From NCBI RefSeq assembly GCF_000607165.1, contig NZ_JFZG01000005.1, forward strand, positions 62,001 to 126,000: a DNA stretch of 64,000 nucleotides, in the 5' to 3' direction. Of this stretch, positions 45,310 through 53,992 are shown piece by piece; the stretch's first letter is position 1; each line of letters opens with the position of its first letter. The notes beneath the pieces are model-generated. The model saw only the letters and a list, made by a program, of their open reading frames with translations, had not been told where the DNA came from and did no database searches. The translations under genes and the position numbers were made by a program. Source of the stretch: Ralstonia pickettii (lineage in GTDB: Bacteria > Pseudomonadota > Gammaproteobacteria > Burkholderiales > Burkholderiaceae).

Positions 45310-45702
45310 ATGGAACCGTCTCTGGATACCGCCCCGGGTCTGCTGAGCGTGCTGGAAGAACTGCGCCGGCGCGAACCCATCTTCCATCGCCCCGAATTCG
45401 GCACGCGCCGCGAAGACTTCGAGCGCATGACCACGGAAGACTTCTGGGAAACAGGTGCCTCGGGTCAGCGCTATAGCCGCAGCTATGTGCTCGGCGTTCT
45501 CGATGCCCGGCACGGCCATATCGGCGAGGATTTCTGGCAAACGCGGGATTTCCGCTGCCAGGAAATTGCGCCCGACAACTACCTGCTGACGTACACGCTG
45601 GTGCAATCGAACCGGACAACACGCCGGGCAACGTTGTGGCGGCGGACGGCTGATGGCTGGAAGGTGGTGTATCACCAGGGGACGGTCGTGGCGGAGGCGT
45701 AG
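45310..45702 (+). CDS. DUF4440/NTF2-like protein
   Basis: 130 aa, a single NTF2-like domain. Landmarks are EPIFHRPEFGTRREDFERMTTEDFWETGASGQRYSR and the end TLWRRTADGWKVVYHQGT. An AGGAGG ribosome-binding site precedes the ATG at 45310. Such proteins are small cone-shaped binders or hydrolases of unknown substrate. It stands alone, followed by a bidirectional terminator. Confidence 0.83.
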   Translation: MEPSLDTAPGLLSVLEELRRREPIFHRPEFGTRREDFERMTTEDFWETGASGQRYSRSYVLGVLDARHGHIGEDFWQTRDFRCQEIAPDNYLLTYTLVQSNRTTRRATLWRRTADGWKVVYHQGTVVAEA

Positions 45703-45719
45703 ACACTGCGCGCAGACGT

Positions 45720-45747
45720 AAAAAAGCCCGCTTTTGCGGGCTTTTTT
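45720..45747. terminator. Bidirectional terminator between the NTF2-like gene and tRNA-His
   Basis: AAAAAGCCCGC/GCGGGCTTTTT stem with a TTTT loop. It serves the plus-strand NTF2-like gene and the minus-strand tRNA-His. Confidence 0.9.
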
Positions 45748-45757
45748 ACTGAAACTT

Positions 45758-45834
45758 TGGGGTGACTGATGGGATTCGAACCCACGACAACCAGAATCAC
45801 AATCTGGGACTCTACCAACTGAGCTACAGCCACC
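45758..45834 (-). tRNA. tRNA-His (GTG anticodon)
   Basis: 77 nt. The anticodon loop TTGTGAT lies in a CCAGA/TCTGG stem. The extra 5' G (G-1) opposite C73 is characteristic of tRNA-His, the T-arm contains GGTTCGAATCC, and the 3' CCA is encoded. It closely follows the E. coli tRNA-His sequence. It is transcribed from its own promoter upstream and ends before a terminator; dusA lies 87 bp upstream. Confidence 0.97.
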
Positions 45835-45878
45835 ATCGTACGAACAGCAAAACTGGCAACTGCTCGGCGAAAACCGAA

Positions 45879-45907
45879 ATTATACAAACATTCTTTCGGC
45901 GTGCCTA
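45879..45907 (-). promoter_or_regulatory. Promoter of tRNA-His
   Basis: On the minus strand TAGGCA (45902-45907), 17 bp, TATAAT (45879-45884), in the 87-bp gap between dusA and the tRNA. Predicted transcription start is about 38 bases before the mature 5' end. Confidence 0.7.
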
Positions 45908-45921
45908 GGGGGTCGTGCAAT

Positions 45922-46956
45922 TTATGCTGCGACCGCCTCGTCAGCTGATTCTTCGCCGCGCCGCAAATGGGTCCGGGCCTCATCAAACAGCCTGTGGGCG
46001 TCGGCCAGCGTCTTGACGCGACCCAGCGCCTTGGAATCCGACAGCACGCGCCGCCAGCCGCGCGCACCCGCCACGCCACGATACAGTCCCAGCATATGGC
46101 GCACCGCCGCACCGGCGTAGCCGCCGCGCTCTACCCAGCGGCCGACGTAGCCGATCATTGCGTCTTCCACCTCTGCGCGCGCGCGGGCCTCGGTGCCTGC
46201 GCCGTAGTACCGCGCATCGAACACCGCCATCAGATGCGGATGGTGATATGCCTCGCGGCCGATCATGACGCCATCAATGTGTGCAAGGTGCGTGTCGATC
46301 TGCTCCAGCGTCTGCACCCCGCCGTTGAGGAGGATTTCCAGATGCGGAAAATCGCGCTTGAGCTGGTAGACGACTTCATACCGCAGCGGCGGAATCTCGC
46401 GATTTTCCTTGGGGCTCAGGCCTTTCAGGATGGCGTTGCGCGCGTGGACGATGAAGGTTTCGCAACCCGCCTCGGCGATGGTGCCAACGAAATCGCGCAC
46501 GAAATCATAGGTCTCGATGGCGTCGATGCCGATGCGGTGCTTGACCGTGACCGGAATCGACACCGCGTCGCGCATCGCCTTGACGCCCTGGGCGACGAGC
46601 TTCGGTTCGGCCATCAGGCACGCGCCGAACGCACCTCGCTGCACGCGCTCTGACGGGCAGCCGCAGTTGAGGTTGATTTCCTTGTAGCCCCATTGCTGGC
46701 CGAGACGCGCGGCCTGGGCCAGATCATCGGGTTCGCTGCCGCCGAGCTGCAATGCCACGGGATGCTCGACCTCGTCGAAATCGAGGTGGCGCGGGACGTC
46801 GCCGTGCAGCAGCGCGCCGGTGGTCACCATTTCCGTGTAGAGCCAGGTGTGGCGCGAGATCTGGCGATGGAAGAACCGGCAATGTCGGTCCGTCCAATCC
46901 ATCATGGGCGCCACCGACAAGCGGCGAGGGTTGGGCGTGGGGCGTTCAGCGGTCAC
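45922..46956 (-). CDS. dusA: tRNA-dihydrouridine(20/20a) synthase DusA
   Basis: 344 aa. The FMN TIM barrel starts RLSVAPMMDWTDRHCRFFHRQIS. The catalytic Cys is in INLNCGCPSERVQRGAFGACLM, and VKHRIGID, HARNAILKGLSPKENREIPPL and LNGGV are DusA-specific. It reduces U20/U20a of tRNAs. It lies upstream of tRNA-His on the same strand and 44 bp downstream of the crotonase-family gene. Confidence 0.95.
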   Translation of the reverse strand: MTAERPTPNPRRLSVAPMMDWTDRHCRFFHRQISRHTWLYTEMVTTGALLHGDVPRHLDFDEVEHPVALQLGGSEPDDLAQAARLGQQWGYKEINLNCGCPSERVQRGAFGACLMAEPKLVAQGVKAMRDAVSIPVTVKHRIGIDAIETYDFVRDFVGTIAEAGCETFIVHARNAILKGLSPKENREIPPLRYEVVYQLKRDFPHLEILLNGGVQTLEQIDTHLAHIDGVMIGREAYHHPHLMAVFDARYYGAGTEARARAEVEDAMIGYVGRWVERGGYAGAAVRHMLGLYRGVAGARGWRRVLSDSKALGRVKTLADAHRLFDEARTHLRRGEESADEAVAA

Positions 46957-47000
46957 AGCAAGATCAACGATTCAAATTCCAGGCGCGCAGTTTACCGGTT

Positions 47001-48110
47001 CTAGTCCGACAGCCCCAGCAGCGGATGCTGCTCATGGCGCCACGGCGAGATAAAGAACGCAGCCACTTCATCGTCACGGACAGCGTCGATGTTCGCGTGC
47101 TTCCACTTGGGCGCATGGTCCTTGTCGACCGCGAGTGCGCGAATGCCTTCGATACCGTCGCCTTCAGCAAACACGTGCGTCATCATGTCCAGCTCGCGGC
47201 GCAGTTCATCGGCCAACGTGGTGTGGCGGCCGCGGCGGATCAGCTCAAGCGTCACCGCCATCATCAACGGCGAGCGCTTGGCCATGTGCTCAGCGGTCTG
47301 TGCGGCCCATTCGGCCTCCGTGCTGCCAGCCAGATCGGCAAAGATGCCTTGCACGCTGCTCTGGCTGAAGCAGGCGTCGATGGCCTCGCGGTGAGGCGCG
47401 ATGATGGCCTTGGCATCATCCGGCGTCGATGCAGCTTCGGTAAAGCAGGCAGCGATCTGCTCGGCGCTGCTCCAGTCTCCGTCGCGCAGGCGTTGGACGA
47501 TGGCCGCCAGCGCCTCGGTGGTGACGTGGCAATCGGCAAGGCCAACCGACAACGCGTCCGCCGCTTCGATCATCTGCCCTGTCACTCCCAGGTATTCGCC
47601 CACATGGCCGGGCACGCGCGCCAGGAACCAGCCACCGCCCACGTCCGGGAACAGGCCGATGTTGGTTTCGGGCATGGCCATCTTCGTGCGCTCGGTCACC
47701 ACGCGCAGCGATGCGCCTTGCGAGATGCCCATGCCACCGCCCATCACCACGCCGTCCATCAGCGCGATGTAGGGCTTGGCATAGCTGAAGATCAGGTGAT
47801 TGAGGCGGTATTCCTCGGTGAAAAAGGTGATGAGTTGCGGGTCGCCCGCCGTGGCGGCGCGGTGGAAGAAACGGATGTCGCCGCCTGCACACAGGGCCTT
47901 GCCGCCCTCGCCACGCAGGATGACGGCGTGGACCTCCGGATCGTGCTGCCAGGCCAGCAGCGCATGCGACATCGCGCGGATCATCTCCAGCGACAGCGCG
48001 TTGAGCGCCTGCGGCCGGTTCAGCGTCAGCCAGCCGATGCCGCCGCGTACTTCGGCGATCACGTTGGGTTGGACTTCAGCCTGAGGCGCGATGGAAACAG
48101 TGGATTGCAT
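47001..48110 (-). CDS. 3-hydroxyisobutyryl-CoA hydrolase/enoyl-CoA hydratase family protein
   Basis: 369 aa from the ATG at 48110. Crotonase fold: GWLTLNRPQALNALS, the oxyanion-hole regions GGKALCAGGDIRFF and ALMDGVVMGGGMGISQGAS, and PETNIGLFPDVGGGWFLARV. The length and the C-terminal extension (KRSPLMMAVTLELIRRG) fit the HIBCH group of valine catabolism rather than simple enoyl-CoA hydratases. No other valine-degradation gene is adjacent. Confidence 0.87.
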   Translation of the reverse strand: MQSTVSIAPQAEVQPNVIAEVRGGIGWLTLNRPQALNALSLEMIRAMSHALLAWQHDPEVHAVILRGEGGKALCAGGDIRFFHRAATAGDPQLITFFTEEYRLNHLIFSYAKPYIALMDGVVMGGGMGISQGASLRVVTERTKMAMPETNIGLFPDVGGGWFLARVPGHVGEYLGVTGQMIEAADALSVGLADCHVTTEALAAIVQRLRDGDWSSAEQIAACFTEAASTPDDAKAIIAPHREAIDACFSQSSVQGIFADLAGSTEAEWAAQTAEHMAKRSPLMMAVTLELIRRGRHTTLADELRRELDMMTHVFAEGDGIEGIRALAVDKDHAPKWKHANIDAVRDDEVAAFFISPWRHEQHPLLGLSD

Positions 48111-48256
48111 GTCTCGGATGTTGTTGTGGGAATAACGGCTCGCACTGTACACGACAGCGTATTGAAGCGAGGAAGGGCTCTAGCCTGCCCCCTTTCGCAG
48201 CGCGGGTGTTGGGCGTATACCTGCCGGTTGGAGACGACACACATCACAACAATCCA

Positions 48257-49162
48257 ATGACCCCTGCGAACGCTACCCCGGGCGCATCCGGTTTCGACCC
48301 AGGCCTGATCCTGCTGGCCTTTGCGCCAGTCTTCCTACTGACCATCGGCGCAGAGGCGTGGTACTGGCGCAAGCGCGATCCATCCGTCTACAGCTTCAAG
48401 GACACCGTTTCAAACGCCTGCCTCGCACTCATGCACCAGGCGTCGGATGCGTTCTTTCTGTGGCTGATGATCAAGACGGTCTACTCGTGGACGTACAGCC
48501 ACGGCCTGCGCGCGGTGCCCGAGACGTGGTGGTCCTTCGTGTTGCTCCTGTTGCTGCAGGATTTTCTGTACTACTTCTTCCACCGCGCGAGCCATCGCGT
48601 GCGCTGGATGTGGGCCTCGCATGTGACGCACCACTCGTCGGAAGGCATGAATTTTTCGACGGCGTTCCGCCAGAGCCTGACCTATCCGATTTCCGGCATG
48701 TGGCTGTTCTGGATTCCGCTTGCCTGGATCGGCTTTACGCCGGACTGGGTGATCCTTGCCGTGGGCCTGAACCTGGCATTCCAGTTCTTCGTGCATACGC
48801 GGCTGGGTGCGCTGGATTCGCGCTACGCCGGCTTCTGGCGGTGGCTCGGGCAATACGTGAATACGCCGTCGGTGCATCGCGTGCACCACGCCAAGAACCC
48901 GCAATACATCGACCGAAACTACGCCGGCGTGCTGACTATCTGGGACCGCATGTTCGGCAGCTTCGTGCCGGAGGAAGACGCGCCCATCTTTGGCATCACG
49001 CGGCAAGTCCACACACACAACCCGATCGCCCTCACCTTCCACGAATGGCGCGACATGTGGGCTGACGTGTTCCGCGATCGGGACATTCGCTACCTGTGGA
49101 AACCACCCGAGTGGCGCAGCCCGCGCGCGGCGGTAACGGCCGAGGCGATGCCGCTCACATGA
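48257..49162 (+). CDS. Sterol desaturase/fatty acid hydroxylase family protein
   Basis: 301 aa integral membrane di-iron protein with about four helices. The histidine boxes are FHRASHR, HVTHHSSEGMNFSTA and HRVHHAKNPQYIDRNYAG. These enzymes hydroxylate or desaturate lipid substrates; the substrate here is unknown. The ATG at 48257 is chosen because the upstream codons lack bias. Its end overlaps the convergent LysR gene by 8 bp. Confidence 0.87.
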   Translation: MTPANATPGASGFDPGLILLAFAPVFLLTIGAEAWYWRKRDPSVYSFKDTVSNACLALMHQASDAFFLWLMIKTVYSWTYSHGLRAVPETWWSFVLLLLLQDFLYYFFHRASHRVRWMWASHVTHHSSEGMNFSTAFRQSLTYPISGMWLFWIPLAWIGFTPDWVILAVGLNLAFQFFVHTRLGALDSRYAGFWRWLGQYVNTPSVHRVHHAKNPQYIDRNYAGVLTIWDRMFGSFVPEEDAPIFGITRQVHTHNPIALTFHEWRDMWADVFRDRDIRYLWKPPEWRSPRAAVTAEAMPLT

Positions 49163-50024
49163 ACGGCGGCCCGAAGCGCGTGGCGACGCGATCGGTGGAA
49201 TCGAACAGATCGCGCAGGACGGCGCTGGTGCACGTTGGCTGCACGTAAAGGTAGAAAGCCACCTCCGGCAGTCGCGGCAGGCCATCTGCTTCGGTCAGCA
49301 CGCGCATGTTGGCATCGAGCAATTCGGTCGTGCGCGCCGTCACGCCCAGCCCCGCGCTGATCGCAGCCTTGATGCCCGTGAGCGTGGGCGACAGGTAACT
49401 CGTGCGCCACGGGATGTGATGCGCGTCCAGGCATTCAATCGACAGCTGACGGAACAGGCTCAGCTCGTCGGCCATGACCAGCGGCACCGGCGCGGCAGAG
49501 TTGAAGATGAAATCTTCCGCGCAGATCCACACCATCGGCGACGTGCGCAGCTTGATGCCGGGAAACGCATCGTCATAGCGCGTAGAAATCGCCAGATCGA
49601 GCGTCTTGTCCCGCAACGCGTCCATCAGGAACGGGCTGCGACCAACGTTGATCTCCATCTGCAATTCCGGCGACAGCTTGGACAACCGCCGCAGCAAATT
49701 CGGCAAAATCGAATCGGCCACGTCATGCGGTGAGCCGATGCGGATTTTCTCGATTGGGCCGCCCGTCTGGATCACCTGCACGGCCTGGTCGTTCAGCGCC
49801 AGGATCTTGTGCGCATAGGCGACGAGCCGCACGCCATCGGGCGTCATCATCTTGTGGCGGCCGCGCTTTTCGAACAGCGCGCAACCCATTTCCTCCTCCA
49901 GCCGCTGCATTTGCTGCGTCACCGCAGACTGCGTGCGCCCCACCCGTGCCGCCGCCGCGGCAAACGTCTCGTGCTGTGCGATCGCTACGAATGTGCGCAG
50001 CAAATCGATGTCCAGATTTCGCAT
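49155..50024 (-). CDS. LysR-family transcriptional regulator
   Basis: 289 aa. The N-terminal winged helix is DLLRTFVAIAQHETFAAAAARVGRTQSAVTQQMQRLEEEMG, followed by a LysR-type effector-binding domain (about 90-285). It is divergent from the ABC transporter/thiol oxidation genes and is their most likely regulator, probably responding to a sulfur amino acid or a breakdown product. The 187-bp gap contains a palindrome at 50123-50143. Confidence 0.9.
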   Translation of the reverse strand: MRNLDIDLLRTFVAIAQHETFAAAAARVGRTQSAVTQQMQRLEEEMGCALFEKRGRHKMMTPDGVRLVAYAHKILALNDQAVQVIQTGGPIEKIRIGSPHDVADSILPNLLRRLSKLSPELQMEINVGRSPFLMDALRDKTLDLAISTRYDDAFPGIKLRTSPMVWICAEDFIFNSAAPVPLVMADELSLFRQLSIECLDAHHIPWRTSYLSPTLTGIKAAISAGLGVTARTTELLDANMRVLTEADGLPRLPEVAFYLYVQPTCTSAVLRDLFDSTDRVATRFGPPFM

Positions 50025-50122
50025 CTCGATCCCGATACTTCAGAAGCTCTAATCAATTCCAGCCAAGAATTAAATTGTTCTGCGCAATTCTGGCCGATAA
50101 CCTGCCGGAAACACAAATAACA

Positions 50123-50143
50123 CTGAACGAACAATACGTTCAG
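50123..50143. promoter_or_regulatory. Candidate LysR operator
   Basis: CTGAACG, 7 bases, CGTTCAG: a perfect 7-bp inverted repeat between the divergent LysR and ABC transporter genes. It contains the T-N11-A core expected of LysR sites. Confidence 0.55.
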
Positions 50144-50211
50144 GCAGACACCCGAGCCGTGGGGAAATCGCGGTCCGACACTGAATCGGTTTCATACAAA
50201 GGAGGAACACC

Positions 50212-51048
50212 ATGTGGGTATGGAAATGGGCGCAAGCCGCCGCGACGCTGACCTTGGGCACGCTAGGCGTGGCAGGTGCGGCGCACGCCGACGCGCTGAC
50301 GGATATCAAATCGCGCGGCACCCTGGTCTGCGGCACGCAGAACGCCAGCGAGCCTTACGCCTTTCCCGACGCCGCCACACGGCAGATCGTCGGCTTTGAC
50401 GTGGATGTGTGCAGCGCGTTGGCCAAGGGTCTGGGCGTCAAGCTGGAGCACCGCGCGCTGTCGACCGACGCACGCATTCCTGAACTGAAGACACATCGCG
50501 TGGATGTGCTGGCCGCCGCTGTGGCATGGATGCCGGCGCGCGCCGCGCAAGTGGATTTCAGCAACCAATATTTCGTTGCGCCGATCCGCGTGCTGGTGCG
50601 GGCTGATTCGCCCATCCAGACGCTCGATCAGCTTGCCAACAAGAAAATCGCCGCATCCGAAGGGTCCAGCTCGGCAGCCGTGTCGGTCACGCGCCTGCCC
50701 GATTCGCGCCTGCTGACATTCCACGATATTTCGTCAGCGTATCTGGCCTTGCAACAGGGCAAGGTCGATGGGCTGGTAGCGGGGCAACTCGTGCTGGCCC
50801 GCTTTGCCAACGAGGCAGCGCAGAAAGGCGGCCAGCAATATCGCCTGCTGAGCGCACCCGTTTATGAAGAGCGCTGGGGCGTGGTGATGAACAAGAACGA
50901 GCCCGCGCTCATGGCGGCGGTCAACAAGGTGCTGGCGGATTACGACCAGTCCAGCGGACTGCAGACGAGCTTCGACAAGTGGCTCGGCGCCAAGTCGGTC
51001 TACAAGTTCTCGCGCGACTACAAGGTCGAACCGATCAAGCCGCAGTAA
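50212..51048 (+). CDS. Amino-acid ABC transporter substrate-binding protein
   Basis: 278 aa, SBP_bac_3 family. It has a Sec signal peptide (cleavage after AHA near residue 25), then DIKSRGTLVCGTQNASEPYAFPD, GFDVDVCSALAKGLGVK, and HRVDVLAAAVAWMPARAAQVDFSNQYF. An AGGAGG site precedes the ATG. The neighbouring genes suggest a sulfur amino acid (cystine or similar) as substrate; this is inference. Confidence 0.9.
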   Translation: MWVWKWAQAAATLTLGTLGVAGAAHADALTDIKSRGTLVCGTQNASEPYAFPDAATRQIVGFDVDVCSALAKGLGVKLEHRALSTDARIPELKTHRVDVLAAAVAWMPARAAQVDFSNQYFVAPIRVLVRADSPIQTLDQLANKKIAASEGSSSAAVSVTRLPDSRLLTFHDISSAYLALQQGKVDGLVAGQLVLARFANEAAQKGGQQYRLLSAPVYEERWGVVMNKNEPALMAAVNKVLADYDQSSGLQTSFDKWLGAKSVYKFSRDYKVEPIKPQ

Positions 51049-51064
51049 GCCCAAGGCGGCCGAC

Positions 51065-51757
51065 ATGTTCGATCTCTCGTTCCTGCTCGAAGACGGCTAT
51101 CTGCGCCTGTTGCGGGACGGCATCCTGACCACATTGCGTCTGTTTGTCGTCTCGGGCCTGCTGGCCATCGCCGTTGGCGTTTCACTGGCCACGCTGCGCG
51201 CGCTGCCGGTACGCGTGTTCAAGGCGTTCGTCATCGTGGTTGTCGAATACCACCGCAACGTGCCAATGCTGGTGCAGATCCTGGTGTGGTATTTCGGCAT
51301 CCCGCAGTTGCTGCCGGAATCGCTCAAAGTATGGATCAACGCCGGCAACACCGAGTTCTTCTTCGCGGCGATCGCCCTGGCGCTGAACTCAGGCGCGTTC
51401 ATCTCCGAAGACCTGCGCTCGGGCCTGCGTTCGATCCCGCATACGCAGCAGGAGGCGGCCTGGTCGATCGGACTGACGCATCTGCAGGCGCTGCGTTACG
51501 TGATCCTTCCGCAGGGGATTCGCGTGGCGCTGCCCGCGCTGCTCAACCAGGCGCTATTGCTGTTCAAGAACAGCTCGCTCGCGATGGCCATCGGCGTGCA
51601 TGAATTGCTCTACCGCACGCGGCAGATCGACAACCTCACCTTCCGCACGTTTGATGTGTTCCTCATCGCCACGCTGCTGTATCTGTTCGGCACGCTCGCA
51701 TTGATGTCGCTGTCGGATCGCGTTGCCAAGCGTCGTACGACGCCACTGGGGGTCTGA
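51065..51757 (+). CDS. Polar amino-acid ABC transporter permease (first subunit)
   Basis: 230 aa, HisM/GlnP type, with about five helices. The signature EYHRNVPMLVQILVWYFG and the EAA loop EAAWSIGLTHLQALRYVILPQGIRVALPALLNQ are clear. It pairs with the permease encoded 3 bp downstream. It lies 16 bp after the binding-protein gene. Confidence 0.93.
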   Translation: MFDLSFLLEDGYLRLLRDGILTTLRLFVVSGLLAIAVGVSLATLRALPVRVFKAFVIVVVEYHRNVPMLVQILVWYFGIPQLLPESLKVWINAGNTEFFFAAIALALNSGAFISEDLRSGLRSIPHTQQEAAWSIGLTHLQALRYVILPQGIRVALPALLNQALLLFKNSSLAMAIGVHELLYRTRQIDNLTFRTFDVFLIATLLYLFGTLALMSLSDRVAKRRTTPLGV

Positions 51758-51760
51758 CGC

Positions 51761-52453
51761 ATGCTTGAAATCCTGCATGACTATCTGGCGTTGTTCCTGG
51801 TCGGGTCGTGGCCGAACGGGCCGCTGGGCGGCGTAGCGGTGACGCTGGTGCTTTCGGTGCTGGGCTTGGTGATGTCGTTCCCGATTGCAGTGCTGATCGG
51901 TCTGGCGCACGTGAGCCCCTGGCGCTGGCTGCGTCGTATTGCCGGTGTTTGGTCTCGCCTGGTGCGCGGCATTCCGCTGCTGATGATCATCTTCTGGGCT
52001 TACTTTGCGGTGCCGCTGCTGGTGGGCAAGGAAGTGTCGGCGTTCACCACGGCGGTCTGCGCGATCATCGTCTACGAGAGCGCATTCCTCTCGCAGATTG
52101 TGCGCGCGGGGCTCGAGGGCCTGCCGCGCGGGCAGATGGAAGCAGCGCGCTCGAACGGCCTGTCCTGGCTGCAGAGCATGCGCTACGTACAACTGCCGCA
52201 AGCGCTGACCAACATGCTGCCGTCGATCGTCAACCAGTTCGTGTCGATCATCAAGGCAACGTCGCTCGCCTATGTGATTGGCGTGCCGGAGCTGACGTAC
52301 TCGGCGGCGCAGGTCAACACCATCACGCTGACCAAGCCGCTGGAGACCTTCCTCGTGCTGGCTGCCTTCTACTTCGTTCTGTGCTTCGCCATCTCCCGCT
52401 TCGCGGGGCAGCTGGAGCGCCGCATTGCCCGCCATCGCGCTGGGCTTGCCTAG
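51761..52453 (+). CDS. Polar amino-acid ABC transporter permease (second subunit)
   Basis: 230 aa, HisQ/GlnP type. [24 protein letters not shown] and the EAA loop [34 protein letters not shown] are typical. It forms a heterodimer with the first permease. The ATP-binding gene follows after 29 bp. Confidence 0.93.
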   Translation: MLEILHDYLALFLVGSWPNGPLGGVAVTLVLSVLGLVMSFPIAVLIGLAHVSPWRWLRRIAGVWSRLVRGIPLLMIIFWAYFAVPLLVGKEVSAFTTAVCAIIVYESAFLSQIVRAGLEGLPRGQMEAARSNGLSWLQSMRYVQLPQALTNMLPSIVNQFVSIIKATSLAYVIGVPELTYSAAQVNTITLTKPLETFLVLAAFYFVLCFAISRFAGQLERRIARHRAGLA

Positions 52454-52482
52454 GAACAAACCCTTGCCGGAGACCACTTCCC

Positions 52483-53238
<756 letters not shown>

Positions 53239-53306
53239 TACCGACAACGACAACAACGCCACGTAATACAACGCAAGGCGCCCCAATACCTCAGGAGAAT
53301 CCATCC

Positions 53307-53900
53307 ATGTCTACATCTCTTCCTCTGCAACGCCAAGCGGCAGTCAATGACGCGATTGCCGCCATGAAGGCCGCACTCGCACCCGAAGGTGAAACGCGTC
53401 CCGCACTGGCGGACGTACTCGAACAGGTCAAAGGTCTCGCCGCGCGCACGGAGTTCTGGCAGGAAACCGACTTCCCGCCTCCCAGCGACGGCGAGCTGCA
53501 AGCCCGCTACCTGATTCACGAAGATGCCGACCAGACCTACGCGCTGTACCTAAACGTCATGCGCCCGGGCAAGAAGATCACGCCGCACAACCACACCACG
53601 TGGGCCTGCATCGCCGCCGTGGATGGCACGGAATACAACTATGTCTACCGCCGCACCGATGACCGCACCACGCCCGGCGTCGGCACGCTGGAAATGACCG
53701 ACACCGTCGTCGTCGAACCCGGTACCGGCATCGCGCTGGCAGCCGAAGACATCCACGCCGTTGAGATCAAGGGCGAGGCTCCTATCCGCCATCTGCACAT
53801 GTACGGACGCGCGCTCGAAACGCTGACCGAGCGCATCACGTTCGACCTTGCCACTGGTCGCTACCAGACCATGGGCATTGGCGTGAAGACCCGCCGCTAA
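53307..53900 (+). CDS. Cysteine dioxygenase-family thiol dioxygenase
   Basis: 197 aa cupin of the CDO family. The iron-binding His94 and His96 ([21 protein letters not shown]) and His150 (EDIHAVEI) form the 3-His site; RHLHMYG (161-167) follows. The enzyme adds O2 to a thiol to give a sulfinate. Bacterial members act on cysteine or on 3-mercaptopropionate; I cannot separate these by eye. It sits between the amino-acid importer and the rhodanese gene, which points to oxidative breakdown of a sulfur amino acid. Confidence 0.88.
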   Translation: MSTSLPLQRQAAVNDAIAAMKAALAPEGETRPALADVLEQVKGLAARTEFWQETDFPPPSDGELQARYLIHEDADQTYALYLNVMRPGKKITPHNHTTWACIAAVDGTEYNYVYRRTDDRTTPGVGTLEMTDTVVVEPGTGIALAAEDIHAVEIKGEAPIRHLHMYGRALETLTERITFDLATGRYQTMGIGVKTRR

Positions 53901-53992
53901 CCGGCCAGCCTCAACCCGAATCGCGTTGCCTGCAATCCGCGCTGCGTGCGCGGAGGGGCGTCGCTCACCCTTTTGATTCGTTTCGCATCGAT

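Noticed and set aside
49155-49162. 8-bp overlap of the convergent fatty acid hydroxylase and LysR genes as possible mis-annotation
   Set aside because: Both reading frames are well supported to their ends; small convergent overlaps are common.
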